Positions 11,372 to 23,309 of a stretch of DNA of 64,000 nucleotides are shown here, piece after piece (position 1 is the stretch's first letter; each line of letters begins with the position of its first letter). Position numbers and translations under genes: made by a program. The notes under the pieces were generated by a model. The model searched no databases. It saw only the letters and a list, made by a program, of their open reading frames with translations, and had not been told where the DNA came from. This stretch comes from Cryptomeria japonica (taxonomy: Eukaryota; Streptophyta; Pinopsida; Cupressales; Cupressaceae): assembly GCF_030272615.1 (NCBI RefSeq), contig NC_081411.1:157622471-157686470 (forward strand), read 5' to 3'.

Positions 11372-12182
11372 TGCATCTGATAGGAGAAAACTGTCCAACT
11401 TTACCACAGTTGAAGCATTTGAGTAGTAACTTTCCTTTATACTTACCAAATCCTCTCTTGAGCTTTTTGACAAAGTTTTCAACCTCTGCATCAGGGTCTT
11501 CACTGGATCCTTTATGAGAAACCTCTTCCTTGCCCTTTTTCATGGAGTTGAAGGCTGCCTCTTTTATTGAAGATGCTTCATAAGTTGTCCTCATTTCATA
11601 GGCAGTTAAGGAGCCAAATAGCTCATCCATTGTGAAAGTTTTCAGATCCTTGGCTTCCTCTATGGAAGAAACCTTAGTATCATACTTAGATGTGAGAGAT
11701 CTAAGTACGTTTTTTACAATAATTTTATCAATATTTTCCTCTCCAAGTCCTCTAATGGTGTTCACAGTTTCATCTACTATGTGAAGGTAGCCTGCAATAT
11801 TTTCTTCATCTTTCATCTTCAAGCCTTCAAGCTAACCTCTTAGTGATTGCATCTTGGCCTCTTTGACTTTGGCATCTCCTTCAAATAGTCTCTACAATTT
11901 ATCCCATGTCTCCTTGGCAAATGCACAGTGAATGACCATGACAAACTCATTGTCTAACAACCCACTTAGAATTGCATATTTAGTCTTTCCATTCTTCCCA
12001 TACTCTTTCTTAGCATCTAGATCAGTGGGAGGAACACTAGGGACAATATACCCATTCTTGATAAACATCCACACACCAAAACCAAGAGAGAAAATATAGG
12101 TGTCCATTATTCTGCTCCAAAAAGCATAGTTAGATCCATCAAACATGGGGGCTTTTGAGGAGGGGGACTCATTTCTTGACAT
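11352..12182 (-). pseudogene. gag: Copia gag (UBN2-type) with truncated zinc knuckle
   Basis: The chosen start is the ATG at 12182 (MSRNESPSS). The text that follows is typical of copia gag: FDGSNYAFWSRIMDTYIFSL, then AKETWDKL and EGDAKVKEAKMQSL, then MKDEENIAGYLHIVDETVN and IVKNVLRSLTSKYD. Near the C-terminus CFNCGKVGQF starts a CCHC knuckle, but the His is Gln and the last Cys is lost where similarity breaks at about 11385. Two in-frame TAGs (11892-11894 and 11832-11834) fall where Gln is expected. All pieces stay in one frame. In an active element gag packages the RNA into virus-like particles. Confidence 0.8.
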
Positions 12183-12241
12183 TGTGTTCTTTGACCAAAA
12201 TCTACCCAAGCTCGAGAAAGCTCTAATCAATCGAGAACCCA

Positions 12242-12254
12242 GGCTCTGATACTA
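12242..12254 (-). promoter_or_regulatory. Primer-binding site (initiator tRNA-Met)
   Basis: The minus strand reads TAGTATCAGAGCCTGG directly after the LTR end at 12257. The family consensus is TGGTATCAGAGCC, with one G changed to A here. Confidence 0.8.
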
Positions 12255-12256
12255 AT

Positions 12257-13892
12257 TGTTGAACACAATGTACCACTGAGAGAGGGGGGTGAATCAGTGG
12301 TTCCTAAAAATCTTTTCTCTTTAAACCAAGCTTTAAGTACTGGTTAACAACCTAAACACTAAGCAATCAAACCGATAAGAAATGAATGGATATCAAAAGA
12401 GGCAAACACACAAATGCATAACCCACAACACTAGATGTACGAGGAAAAACCAATATGGGAAAAACCTGGATGAGAAATGTTGCTGGATTCTACTACTCCA
12501 ATCCAACCTCACAATGAAACAACATGTTACAATGATTTAGGGCAACAACCCAAGGAGCACCAACTAGGTATAATATAATGAAATACAATTTTCATGCAAT
12601 GATAACACCTATTTGTAAATGAGTTCTCCAACACTTGATCAACTGATGTCTGCCGGTTATCACATTGCTCTCTCTGATCTCTTGTCAATTACTCTCCTCC
12701 TCACTTCTCTTTCTCAGAACCTCACCCTACATAGTACCACACTTGGATGCCTTGTTAACCATACAATCTCTACCAATACACTTGACTGTTAAGACTATAA
12801 CAGTTCATCAGTTACTCTATCTTTGTTGGTTAGAACCTCTCATTGGTTCAACCTACTAGCTCCACACACTGACTCTCTGAGAAAGGAACTCTCAGACATA
12901 TAGTCTCTTTTGTTTCTCAATCTTTCTCTTCTCTCTCACAAATCACATCCAACATCATCATCTTCAGTCTCGATTTCACATATGTATATCTAAAGGTTCC
13001 TGCCAAAAGCAACATTCAAATGGTGGCATGCTAGGGCTTTCCTATACCAACTCAATCCATATCAAATATGATTAGATCTCCTTTTCTAGAAAGATGATCT
13101 GCACCATATCAAACAATACTGTCATATCCTTTCCTTCCAATGCATGTTTTCTATTTTTAGATGTCTGCAACATGCTTTTTAGCTTTGCTCTGTCAATCAC
13201 CTTTAATGGCTTGTTTGTTTCCTTCGGCCAACGAGTACAGGGATCATATTGTCCTGTAGAGTCAATTCAATTACCTAGCCACTCTTTCTCCCTCGAGATG
13301 CAACATTTACTATCATCCCAAGATTTATGAGTTCTTCATTAATGCCGATGTTCTTGTTAAATTTTATGTCGATGAGCACTTCACTGAGATTTGTGTTCTC
13401 GCCACCTGGTTTACACCTATCATCCTTGTCATCAACTACCTATGCTCAGACTACAAAGTCGGTTTGACATCCTTCACTGACCAAGACTTAATACTAGTTT
13501 AACACACCTTACCAATATAACCTAACTTCATCGGTGGACCTTCATACTTGCTGATCTCTTCTTTGTCGGTGAATCAACTTGGCCTTCCATCAAACGTGTT
13601 GGTCCATCCACTAAGTCTATTTACTAGTTGCATATACTTTTCTTTGTATAACGGTGATCACATCCCCCTGTTCTTCTTTTCTTCCTTGCTTGCTTGCCTT
13701 GTCAGTGGTCCTTCTTTACCGGTAGATACTGCACTTCATGTGTATCGGTAACATACCTTTTTTGTCTACTTACACACTCCATCCTTCATAGCGGTTGACA
13801 TCATTCCTTACTTCACCCATACCTTTCACCACTATCTACTCATCGGTGACCATTCCATGCCAGTTGACATCAATAACAACATAATGCTAACA
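12257..13892 (-). repeat. 5' LTR of the gag-only copia element
   Basis: Plus-strand edges are TGTTGAACAC at the left and GCTAACA at the right, so the minus-strand LTR runs TGTTAGC...TTCAACA. The left edge abuts the primer-binding site. The internal text matches the other LTR and contains the hairpin at 12272-12301. All open frames in this stretch are incidental. Confidence 0.75.
12272..12301 (-). promoter_or_regulatory. G/C-rich hairpin between LTR end and PBS
   Basis: ACCACTGA (12272-12279) pairs perfectly with TCAGTGGT (12294-12301) around GAGAGGGGGGTGAA. On the coding (minus) strand it lies about 15 bases 5' of the LTR end. It is the same structure as at 4196-4227, with a different stem. 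Confidence 0.65.
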
Positions 13893-14065
13893 TATAATTG
13901 ATGTCAAAGGGAAGACATTTATGATGCTTTATTTCAAATGCATTGTAGATGTTGTTTTTGCAGCTTTATTTCATATGTGTTGTAGATTTTATTTTTGCAG
14001 ATACTTAGACTATTGTTCATTGATACCTAGGTTGGAGTTTTTTCATCAATGTGAAAGGGAGAGAT
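13893..14065 (+). other. 3' internal end of a copia element with polypurine tract
   Basis: The text tgatgtcaaagggaagacat, then attgatacctaggttggag, then catcaatgtgaaagggagagat is characteristic of the spacer between pol and the 3' LTR in long plant copia elements. The run GAAAGGGAGAGA at 14053-14064 is the polypurine tract immediately before the LTR start at 14066. The element body to the left was replaced by the minus-strand element ending at 13892. Confidence 0.6.
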
Positions 14066-15063
14066 TGCTAGCCAATTTGTCAATTATGTCAACATGATTT
14101 AGAGAATATAATATATTGCATGAAATCTAGAGAAACCCTAATCCGATATATGTAGGTTGGATTGGCAATAAAGGGAAAACACAAAACTTTGATCTTTAAA
14201 ATACTTTGAATTGATGAATTTTTAGATGACTGGAATTTGTGTGTTATGCATTTGAGTTTTAGATTGTGTCCTCATGTCCCATGAGATTAGAGATGCCTAT
14301 GAATACATTGTGGAGATTGAAATAATATTTATGAACATTTTTTCCATTAGATTGATACGTATGTTTGTTATTTTGATAGGAAATATTTATTGTAGCAAAC
14401 ATGTTATGTCAGTAAACTCATTACTTACATCTTGTATAAAGAAATGTTTAATTATTTTTTTGTAAATAATTTGGACATAACTTTAGTCACCTATAACTAA
14501 CAACAAACTACCTTTTATAGATGTAATTAAAGGTGTTTGTAACCATATATAAAGATTTTTTAACTATTTTAAGTAACCATTTGTAAACTACCTTTTAAGA
14601 TGGAAAAGAAAGTCACTTGTATTCAAGTGGAATAGAGGATCTATAGAAAGTGTGAGGATTATGTGTAAATTTCTAAAATGAAGAATAAGATGCATTGACC
14701 ATTTATTATTGGTAAATAGTAGAGACATATCATTTATTTGCACCCAAAATCTATTGATAATTTCCTTTATATCAAAAAGTATCTTTACCATTGGGAGAAA
14801 TTTGAGTGGTTAATGGATTTCATCATGTGAAGATTGCAAAGAAATGTTTTACTAAGAGTGTGTTGATATTTGCTAGTACAAAGTGCAAAAGAGTCTAAAC
14901 ATACATTTTGTACTTAAAAGATTGCACAAAAAATGAAGAGAATACAAGAATGAAGTTGTGAGAAGTTTCTAAAATATTGAACAACAAGAGATTCATTATA
15001 GTCAACATTTTATTTTGAAATGTTTTGTGATGTGTTAAATGATAGTATGATGAAAGAATAGGT

Positions 15064-17951
15064 ATATGATAGAATACTGAGAGGGGGGGGTGAATCATTA
15101 TGCTGAAAAACTGATACAAACTCCCAAACTCGAAAATAAAATTATCAACAAGTAACTCAGTCAAGATAATATCTCAAAGATTACCAACATCAACCAACAT
15201 CAACCAGTTTAACTATTATGACAACTTAATAGTAAACAACTTCAATATTGTAAATATAAAAAAAACTTAATCATATGTCAACCTATTCATCTCTCAATGC
15301 TTCCAATTATCATGCCTTATAAGAATAGTTAAGTAGTTAATGAAATCAACAAATAAGATCATAACCACAAAATCATTCACCACTTGACACAAATATTTAT
15401 ATGTGGAAAACCCAAATAGGTAAAAACCATAGTGAGATGAGACTCACAAGGATAGCTATCTGAAATCTTCTGAAGTTTGCCCTGTTAGGATCCAATCCTG
15501 TTAAATATTTTACAATAAGTCCTATTAAGAACTAGTTTTGGTTAGGAATTATGTGCGGGAAAAGTGGGGGGATGAAACAAAAAATGTGATTTCAAAACTA
15601 GTCCACATACCAATGGGACTCTTGGTGCAAGTTATGGAGTTATATTGAATAACTCAACTTCCCAAGGGATGTTCCATTGTTTTCTATCTCACAAGACCCC
15701 TCAAGCCAATTCCTTTTCTCTTAGATCACTGAGCAAAGTGACTTAGGGATGACAACCATGAGAATGAGGGATATTGATCAATCTAGCATGAATTCATTCC
15801 TAGTTATGCATGATACTAAATCTAACATGATTTAAACTAGCATGGATATGATAATAAGATGAAATTGTTAGTAAAATTTCTATCCTAACATGCTATGCTA
15901 GTCTAATGTGATAATGCTATGATAATTAGAAATGCTTCCTAAAAAGTTTATTTAGATTATTTCTATTCAAAGAGAGGCTAAATGCTTATAAAAATGATTT
16001 AGATTAGATGCTTAGTAAAATGTCTATAAGTTTGATACTAAAAACTTGGATATGAAAATGGAGGAATGAGAGCTCTTTTTGTAGGAAAAACAGGGCAAAG
16101 AATGGTCAGGATTGGATGATCTTATATAGGGTCAGGATTGAAAGCTATCAATCCATGTTTACAATTATCACCAACAAAATGGTGACAATTGTCAACATAA
16201 GACTTCTTTAGAGATGTAAGAATCATTAAATGCTTGAGAAGACCTCATGGTTACCCTAGGGGGTAAGGACTAAGGTTAGGTTAAGGTTATCCATTGGATA
16301 AAGCTTTTACCCAAAGGATAAACTCTTGTGCAATGGTTAAAGGAATAACCATGGTCAAAGCAATGAATGCTTAATGAGACCCTTGGGTTAGATGAGGGTT
16401 GAGTTAGAGATAAAGTCTCTAATCATGCAAGAGGGTTGAGTTAAGCATTAATGGTTTGGAAGACTTTCAAGGTTTACTTGTTGAGGACATAAAGCCTTTA
16501 ATGGTTTTCAAAGACTTTAAGGGTTTGAGAAGTGACTTCCATTTGCTTAGGATTGTGACAATATTTAGGGGACGGGTTTAGGCTAAATGTGAAGGGATTA
16601 TAAGAATCTAGAAAGGGGTTTAGGGAGACAAGTGGGAGATGTAGGATAATGCAAGTGGATGGGGGGTAATTTTAATTAAAATAAATTACTTTATTTCAAC
16701 TAAAATAGATGCAACCTGCATGAATAAGTGGGGGAATTTAAATAAATTAGATTTATTTATTTGCGATGAACAATTTAATTAAATGTAAATTTAATTAAAA
16801 GGGGAGAAAGGGGAATTAATTAAATAAAATGATTTATTTAATTTAAAGGCTATGAGAGACTTAGGTGAATCTAGTTAAATAAATTGAATAACTTATTTTA
16901 TCAAAATAGATGAATGTGAATAATTTAATTAAACAAAATTTAATTAAATAGAAGAATGAGGTTAAAATGGATATTAAATATTCACTTAGGAAAGTGGTCA
17001 TTTTTATACGTCTACAGGAATCACCCGGTTAAGGGATTTACAAATATGCCTTGATGAAAAGCACAATATCCTATTAGGAGTAACCATGTTGGAGGATTTG
17101 AGAATCCAAACTAATGGACCACCTTTTTTACAGGATTTAGAAAGTAACCAAGTTTGTTAGAGCTTACCCGATTAGGGGATTTCAATTTCTGCTGTAATTG
17201 TTAGAAAACAACTATTTTTCTTGATCTGTCTTAATATCACTACATCTGCTTGATCAGATCCTTCTTAGGCTTCAATTTGCCTTTACTCAAACTGCAGATC
17301 CATCCACCGGTTAGGCAACCACACACTCAACTGGTTTTTGCCAATCGTGTCAACTTTTTGAACACTTAACAGAACAATATCATCAACCTTAAAAACAAAT
17401 AAACTAGGTCGGTAACACAACAAAAACCTAATTCTCATCATTAAGATTACAAACAATTCAATACAATCTTGACTGTTAGAAATCATAATAATCTCTTCAC
17501 ATTAATCAAGAAAATTCCAACGGCTCCATGATCACCGCTTCATCAAACTTTGTAACTCATCACACACTATGCATTAGATGCAATCCACTTTGCTCCTTTT
17601 CAAGATAACAAACACACCAAATCAATTTGAACTTATCCTCATATAATGATCATGCGTCTCTCCATCATTATCGCTCAACATTAGATCTTAAACCAACAAA
17701 CTTGATCAGTTAGAATTTAACAAAAAACAACTAGTAGGGTTTACTAGTTACATAACATAGAAAGGTTTAACCCTTTACACCGGTTTACTACATCTTCCTC
17801 AAGGTTTATCATACTGGTTACAAGATAATAGTAATAGCCATAACAACATCGCAATATCATGAATATCATTCACTAGTTCAATTGAAATCAATACCAACAT
17901 ATCATTAATGCAATCTATATGTAAAATGCCAACAATATGAAAATGCCAACA
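15064..17951 (-). mobile_element. Minus-strand copia-type LTR nested in the preceding LTR
   Basis: The left edge lies just before the hairpin text GAATACTGAGAGGGGGGGGGTGAATCATTAT (15072-15102). The right edge AATGCCAACA at 17951 gives a minus-strand LTR start TGTTGGCATT. Internal text (ggaaaacccaaataggtaaaaacc, cacccggttaagggattta) is typical. It is interrupted by another solo LTR at 15550-17016. Without that insert it would be about 1.4 kb. The edges are approximate and I saw no target duplication. Confidence 0.6.
15550..17016 (-). mobile_element. Solo LTR with GGAAT target-site duplication, nested
   Basis: GGAAT occurs at 15545-15549 and again at 17017-17021. Removing the insert rejoins copia LTR text smoothly (ggttaggaat with cacccggttaaggg). 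On the minus strand the insert runs TGTAGACGTATAAAAATG...CCCGCACATA. The last bases would be CA if one C changed to T. It is about 1.47 kb, non-coding, AT-rich on its right half, and probably a gypsy-type LTR by its start. Confidence 0.65.
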
Positions 17952-18303
17952 TGAAATACTTCTACAAATAAGATTTTTTATGAAGTAAGATGTTTTGTCA
18001 ATGAAACTTGTAATTCAAAAATATTGTTTGGTACTCAATCTAACAAGTTTGTGCTTTCAAGCAAGGGATTTTGTGATTCCTTAGAGTTGGTGCCCTTAAA
18101 TCATTGTACATAATTTTATTCTTGAGGTTATATTAGGACATAATATCCTAGCAACATTTCTCAGGATGGTTTTTTTCGATTCTAGATTTTTCTTGTACAT
18201 CAAGTGTTGAAGTTTCTCTATCTAATTTACTCTCTTTTCATTTTAGCATTTTAATTTAGATCATTACCAAAGTTTTAATTGATTAAAGATAAAAAATTTA
18301 TAA

Positions 18304-18334
18304 CTTCTATTGATTCACCCCCTCTCAATAGAAG
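18304..18334 (+). promoter_or_regulatory. C-rich hairpin near the LTR end
   Basis: CTTCTATTGA (18304-18313) pairs perfectly with TCAATAGAAG (18325-18334) around TTCACCCCCTC. The ten-pair stem has a different sequence from the other copies. Confidence 0.65.
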
Positions 18335-18534
18335 AATTGCATTCTACAAGATGCATTTTCTAATATAATATTTTGAAGGTTACATAAATCAGATTGATAT
18401 CTTTAACAAAGATTGCAGGAGCTCAGGGTCTATTATTCTTGGTTATAATGCAAATACTATGTTCTGGGAAGGAGTTGTTAAGAGGAGGTTCTAATTTATT
18501 GAGATTTTTTTTTTTTTTTGAAAGGGAGGATTTG

Positions 18535-19650
18535 TCACGTCCCTTTTTTAAATTTTTTTCTAAAACTAGTAATTAATATAAATAGTAAGTCTTGTTTGAA
18601 ATAGTAAATAAAAAACTTATGGATAAACTAAGAAATGTTTTCCTTCCTAGTCATATGATTAAATATTATTTATTGTTAAATTTAAAAATGAAAATTTGTA
18701 GCGTCGTAAATTGTACACCCTTAATTTGGTGGTACAATTTCACGCTTGGGTTAGCACCCGCCTTAGTGTGCTGCATTTTAAATTTTTAAATTTCTTTAAG
18801 CATTTAATTAATCAATTTAATTAAATCTAAAGTCCTCTTTTATCACCACACACATCATAAAATTGGGCCCTTAACCCTAATTGTGCTCCTTTTTATTTTA
18901 TACTTTTTAATTAATTCATTCATCAAAACCCTAATTAGGTCCCATTTCAATGTGCAAGGCCCGATTTTGCATATCTAAACACCTTGAATTATCACATTGA
19001 GTTTTGGATCACCTTATAATCATGATACTTTGCATCCAAAAAAGTTGGTCACACCAATTTTATCAATTTTGGGTCATCCTATGATCAAAAACAAAGTTAG
19101 GGTTTCATACATATAGCCTTCCTTTCCTCAATTGAAGAATCCAACAACACTAGCAATTGAAAGAACCCCTTATGAAGTGAAAGTGCAGGTTTATATGAAG
19201 TCTTCAATCAAAAAATCAAGAATTTTATCGATTTTTCATCAATAATTTTCATCATCAATTGAAGCTTTGAAGAAATTGAAGAATAATAGGAGATCACCAA
19301 TTGTTGATTGGCTTGTACCTCTCCCTTAGGGTTTGGTATGATTTCATATTATTTTTATATATTTATATGAGTTTCACAATTATTATTTTTAGATCTAGAT
19401 TATTGCTTTAAATCCATTATTTCATCTCTGATTTGGGTCATTCTCATTTACATTATGATCTTTTAGGGTTTGTACTCAAGATAGGGTAGAACTCTAACTT
19501 TGCATTCTAGTTCATTAGGATCTTGTAAACACATGAGATTCTTGGACACACACATTTCAATATTTTATTGTCTATTTGTGGAGGTGGAAATAACAAAGCA
19601 AGGGGTTTGACTATTGTTGGCTGACATGAGATGCACCATTGATTTGTTTC
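18535..19650 (+). mobile_element. LTR-like fragment starting TGTCACGTCCC
   Basis: A purine run (GAAAGGGAGGATT, 18522-18534) directly precedes TGTCACGTCCC, the arrangement expected of a polypurine tract and LTR start. The following kilobase is non-coding with scattered ccctaatt and tagggttt text often seen in plant LTRs. The right end is not determinable by eye. The small frame at 18592-18789 is not convincing. Confidence 0.35.
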
Positions 19651-20018
19651 TTTGATATCATTATTGTATAAATATTTTATACCTTTATGTTAATGGAACG
19701 TTTACGGTATGAAATTGAATAACAAACTGAAAAAATTCTTTAATCCATCACCATCATGCAAAACATAATTAGAAATAATGAACGTAATGAATTAATTTAA
19801 ATAAACCTATCAATTATTTAACAATAACAACTTTATTGCTGAATATTTAATAATTTTTCTCAGTAACAATAGCAAAATACTGACTGGCACAACAAAAATG
19901 AATTGGCTAAAATAGTGTATGTAAAGATCAAAGAAAAATTAAAATTACTTCAAAAAAGGGAAAGTGGTGGGGAGAAATTATTATAGCAATGATTTACTCA
20001 ACCCATTAAATTTACACT

Positions 20019-20431
20019 TGCTAATTGATGTTGATGCTCCAGTTCTACCAGTTAGAGATATGACATGTGGAAAACCATGCAAATAACTTTCATGTTCATT
20101 TTCATGCATAGTTTGATTGTAAACTTAGGTTTAGTTTGCATTAGATTTATTTTTGGATCTTTCAGTCTTCATGCTACAAGAATAATGCATGCTTTGTGTT
20201 CTTTTAGATGCTATTATCTATTTATGAGGCTGCCACGTCTGTTAAACATACTATACTATTTTGTAACATTTTGAAATACAATCTTCAAAATGTAATCCAT
20301 TTAAGAGTTTGAGTAATTAAAAGAGTTCTCTGTGTTTTTTTTTAAAGTTTGAGTAATTAAAAGATTTCTCTGTGTTTTTGGTAAAAGACTTATGTGTTTG
20401 TTTTTTATTCTCTATATTTTTAGAAACTACA
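20019..20431 (+). mobile_element. Short copia-type LTR (5') with adjacent PBS
   Basis: It begins TGCTAATTGATGTTGATG and ends AACTACA, followed by TTTAGTATCAAAG (20432-20444), a decayed form of TTTGGTATCAGAG. The text from 20080 to 20340 matches 41195-41440 (ccatgcaaataactttcatgttcatt and following), which is a 3' LTR of the same family. Near the end, two units with gagtaattaaaagag/atttctctgtg, about 41 bases apart, form a tandem duplication. Confidence 0.6.
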
Positions 20432-20444
20432 TTTAGTATCAAAG

Positions 20445-21600
20445 AAAAATATTTGTGGCATGCAAATAAACCAAAAAGAAGATTGAGAGATAGTTGACTG
20501 TAAAGAAGAGATTAGAAGATCAGGGTGATTTGAGGTTTGCAGTTGCTGAAAAGTGAGTGCGCCAAGGGTCCAAAAATCCAATGTGTAGACAGATTCACAG
20601 AGAAGAATAAGTTGATTGAATGCCAATCACCTAAATTGTTGCAACCAAATGAAGTAAAAGTGTACTACTTATTAGAGTGGATTTGTAATCATATTGAAGG
20701 ACTCCATTTGAACTAAGGAGGACGGTTTTAAAAGACATACAAGGTAACTAAATTTATAAAGGGATCAGAGTTTTTAGGAATTAAGCTATCTACAGCTGAT
20801 TATAAAGGATTTTTCCCATCAAGAATAAAGAAAGTGTTTGCAAAGGTGATTGGCAGGAAATTATGAGTGAAATCGCCCAAGGTGTAATTCGTCCAAATTT
20901 GAAGAAAGATTGGTTTGTGTTTAAAATGGTGAATCAAGGTAGCTACAACTATCGAAAGGAGAAATATTGGCTTGTAATGATAAAGGAGTTTGGACAAAGG
21001 TTGGTTGGTGTTTAAAATAGGGAATCATGGTTTTTCAATGTTAATTTGCAGATAAATTTTATTGAAGTACAAAGCTTTATAGAAGCTGCTAGTTGACAAA
21101 GAAAAGCTGCAACTTTTTAGGGATGTTTCCCTAGCCAAAAGTGATGTTTGCCTAGTCAAAAGTGTGGGCATTGATTCAAGGAAATCATTGGTCAAAGAGA
21201 AGTTGTAAGATAGAGAAAATAACCCATTAATTTTAAACGGATGTTGCAAATTGATAGAAGTTATCGGTTATTAATTAAGATCACCGAGTGTAGACAAAAG
21301 TCTACCATAATAAAGATAAAGAAGATTGAGCTATTATTGAGTGAAGAAGGGCATTGTTCAAAGAGAAGGTTGCCCATGGTTAGATTATGAGAAAATTGCT
21401 AAGACAAATGAGCTCATTGAGCCACCATGCAAGAGGAAATCAAGTGTTTTAGGTAGTGACCAAAGAGTGTCAAGGAATTGTTGAGCTAGGTGAAAGATGA
21501 AAGAAGTTGAAAAAAATGTGGAGCTCCTAGCCAAGGAGGAATTGTTAATAGAAACCATCTCTAGCTTTTAATCTATGTCATGTCCAAAAATTTTCGTAAG
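20445..21600 (+). other. Non-coding internal region of the short-LTR element
   Basis: Purine-rich on the plus strand with no usable reading frame and no gag or pol motif. It follows a 5' LTR and primer-binding site, so it is read as the internal region of a non-autonomous element. Related internal text was not found next to the 3' LTR at 41126, so the two are separate partial copies. Confidence 0.4.
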
Positions 21601-22860
21601 AAAACTCAACCAATTTTTTTTTAGTTCTTTAAACTTTATTGGGATATTACTATAGACTTAACTATAATGCTCGACAAGGAGATGCACTACTCCCACTATA
21701 TTATGTTGCTTTTTCAACCTAGACAAGGTTAGAACTTAATGACTTCAACAATGTGTTCCACTAGTTTGGACATATTACTTGCACATCCTTCCACACTAGA
21801 ACTTGTTTAGATTCCAATGGATAACAAGCCCTATCTGTGTCAACCCCAATTTCGTAATGTAACCTTCCTAGTTCTAAACACTAATTCCCCCTTCTTAAAT
21901 CAAGTTGGTAAAGGAAATTAGTAGGATAGTATAATATTCTTAATGGAATCATGGCATTATTGTTATTAAGTATTATACCACACTTCATTATTAGAACTAT
22001 TATTCCGTCGTTTGTATTGTGTTTTATATTTGTACAAGCATGTCACATCATTATTAATATTAATATTATTTCATTAGTAATAATACCAACCTAAAAGTTT
22101 TATCCATACAATTTTCTTTATATATATGTGTGTGTGCGTGTGTGTGTTGTTTTTGTTTAAAACTAAATAAATTTCCTTATTCTTGAAAAGGAATATCTAG
22201 ATAATAAGCATATTTATTTATCCAAAATATGCAATTTTATATATGTAGGCAACAAATGATTTAATTTTCTTATTTTTAAATATTAATTTATTAATAAAAG
22301 TGATGTAACATTTTTTTTCACACTTCTAAATAAGATATCAAATTGAAATTCTAAAATTTCTAACTTAGAAACATCATCAATGCATGCATAAGAAATGAAT
22401 AATTTAAACTTAGAAACATCTTAATTAGAAATTAAAACACCTATGTTTAAAACTTAGTAACTTCTAATAACATTTTTTGGATTTTATTCATATATTCTAT
22501 ATGTCACTTGGTTTCTATTTTGAATCTTAAAAAAAGGGAGGAGATTAAAATTAAGATTTATTAAAATTGAAAACATCAAGTTAAAACTTAGATACATGAA
22601 TTTTACATTATTCATTTAAAATATATCTTTTATTTAATGACTTTTAAGTTTTTAGGGACTTTACTATTACTAATTCTATGTGTGTTAATGAACAATGTTC
22701 TACCATTAAAATTATACTCAAAATAAAATTTTATTTATTTAATTACACACCAAAAATATTTGATTTTGTTTAAAAACTCGTTTACTTTCAATCATTAAAC
22801 ATTTAATCTGTCCAGAAGAGATGTACTTTAAACTTATTTAGATAGGATTATGACTTTCAT
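21601..22860. other. AT-rich spacer with TG microsatellite
   Basis: A short (TG)n run lies at about 22124-22147. No open frame or element boundary is supported elsewhere in this stretch. Confidence 0.4.
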
Positions 22861-23296
22861 AATTTGCTTCCCGTGGCGGCTGTCCTCAGATGCAACTCGC
22901 ATTCAACTTCTTACCTGTAGTCCATACCAGCGTGTTGCTCAAGCATAGATCAGTTTGTATTAGTTGAAAGGGAATTATCTACGAATTAAAATTTCACCAA
23001 AGGGACATAATAAACGGAAGTATGGTTCGCATTTCTCTTGGTCTGCAGGTAGAGGATTTGGTCTAGTGGTCAGTCCCATCTTGGACAAAGTCGTAACATT
23101 CAATGCAATCTTGACCCATGACAAGCTAAAGAGATTCACTTTAATGCTTAAGGTTGACAGGGTAATCTTTTAGAATTTGTTCTGACAAAATTAATAAAAG
23201 TTAAATACAATACAACTATCACAGGTACCTTATATGCAGACATTTCTAATCAAGTGAATGGATGAGATCCAAACATCATTATCAGTGCAGTAATGC
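22861..23296 (+). other. Unclassified stretch with higher GC than its surroundings
   Basis: The plus-strand frame 22964-23173 gives SAGRGFGLVVSPILDKVVTF and then NAILTHDKLKRF, which reads more like protein than the AT-rich neighbours. It matches no family I recognise. Strings resembling splice sites (tctgcag at 23043-23049; gttgacagg/gtaatc) occur. It is the target locus of the LINE inserted at 23310. A gene relic is possible but not shown. Confidence 0.2.
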
Positions 23297-23309
23297 AAAG
23301 ACGAAACTT
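23297..23309. repeat. Left target-site duplication of the plus-strand LINE
   Basis: AAAGACGAAACTT here and AAAGACAAAACTT at 29233-29245 match at 12 of 13 bases. The single difference is a G/A transition. Confidence 0.6.

Larger units (their letters stand above)
9827..13892 (-). mobile_element. Copia-type retrotransposon derivative retaining only gag
   Basis: Two related LTR sequences (from 9827, and 12257-13892) flank an internal region holding only a broken gag (11352-12182) and a primer-binding site. No protease, integrase, reverse transcriptase or RNase H text occurs. Gag similarity stops inside its zinc knuckle at about 11385, right next to LTR sequence, so an internal deletion removed pol and the polypurine tract. 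The 5-base flanks do not match (agata on the left, tataa on the right), so the ends may come from recombination between elements. The right flank looks like the 3' internal end of a different, plus-strand copia element. Confidence 0.65.
14066..18365 (+). mobile_element. Plus-strand copia-type LTR, split by a nested insertion
   Basis: It begins TGCTAGCCAATTTGTC after a polypurine tract. Its right part (17952-18365) holds the usual distal LTR text: aacatttctcaggatgg, cgattctagatttttcttgt, acatcaagtgttg, then a hairpin at 18304-18334 and attctacaagatgcat. The middle is occupied by a minus-strand LTR (15064-17951). The end near 18365 is approximate and no primer-binding site is recognisable after it. 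Confidence 0.6.
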
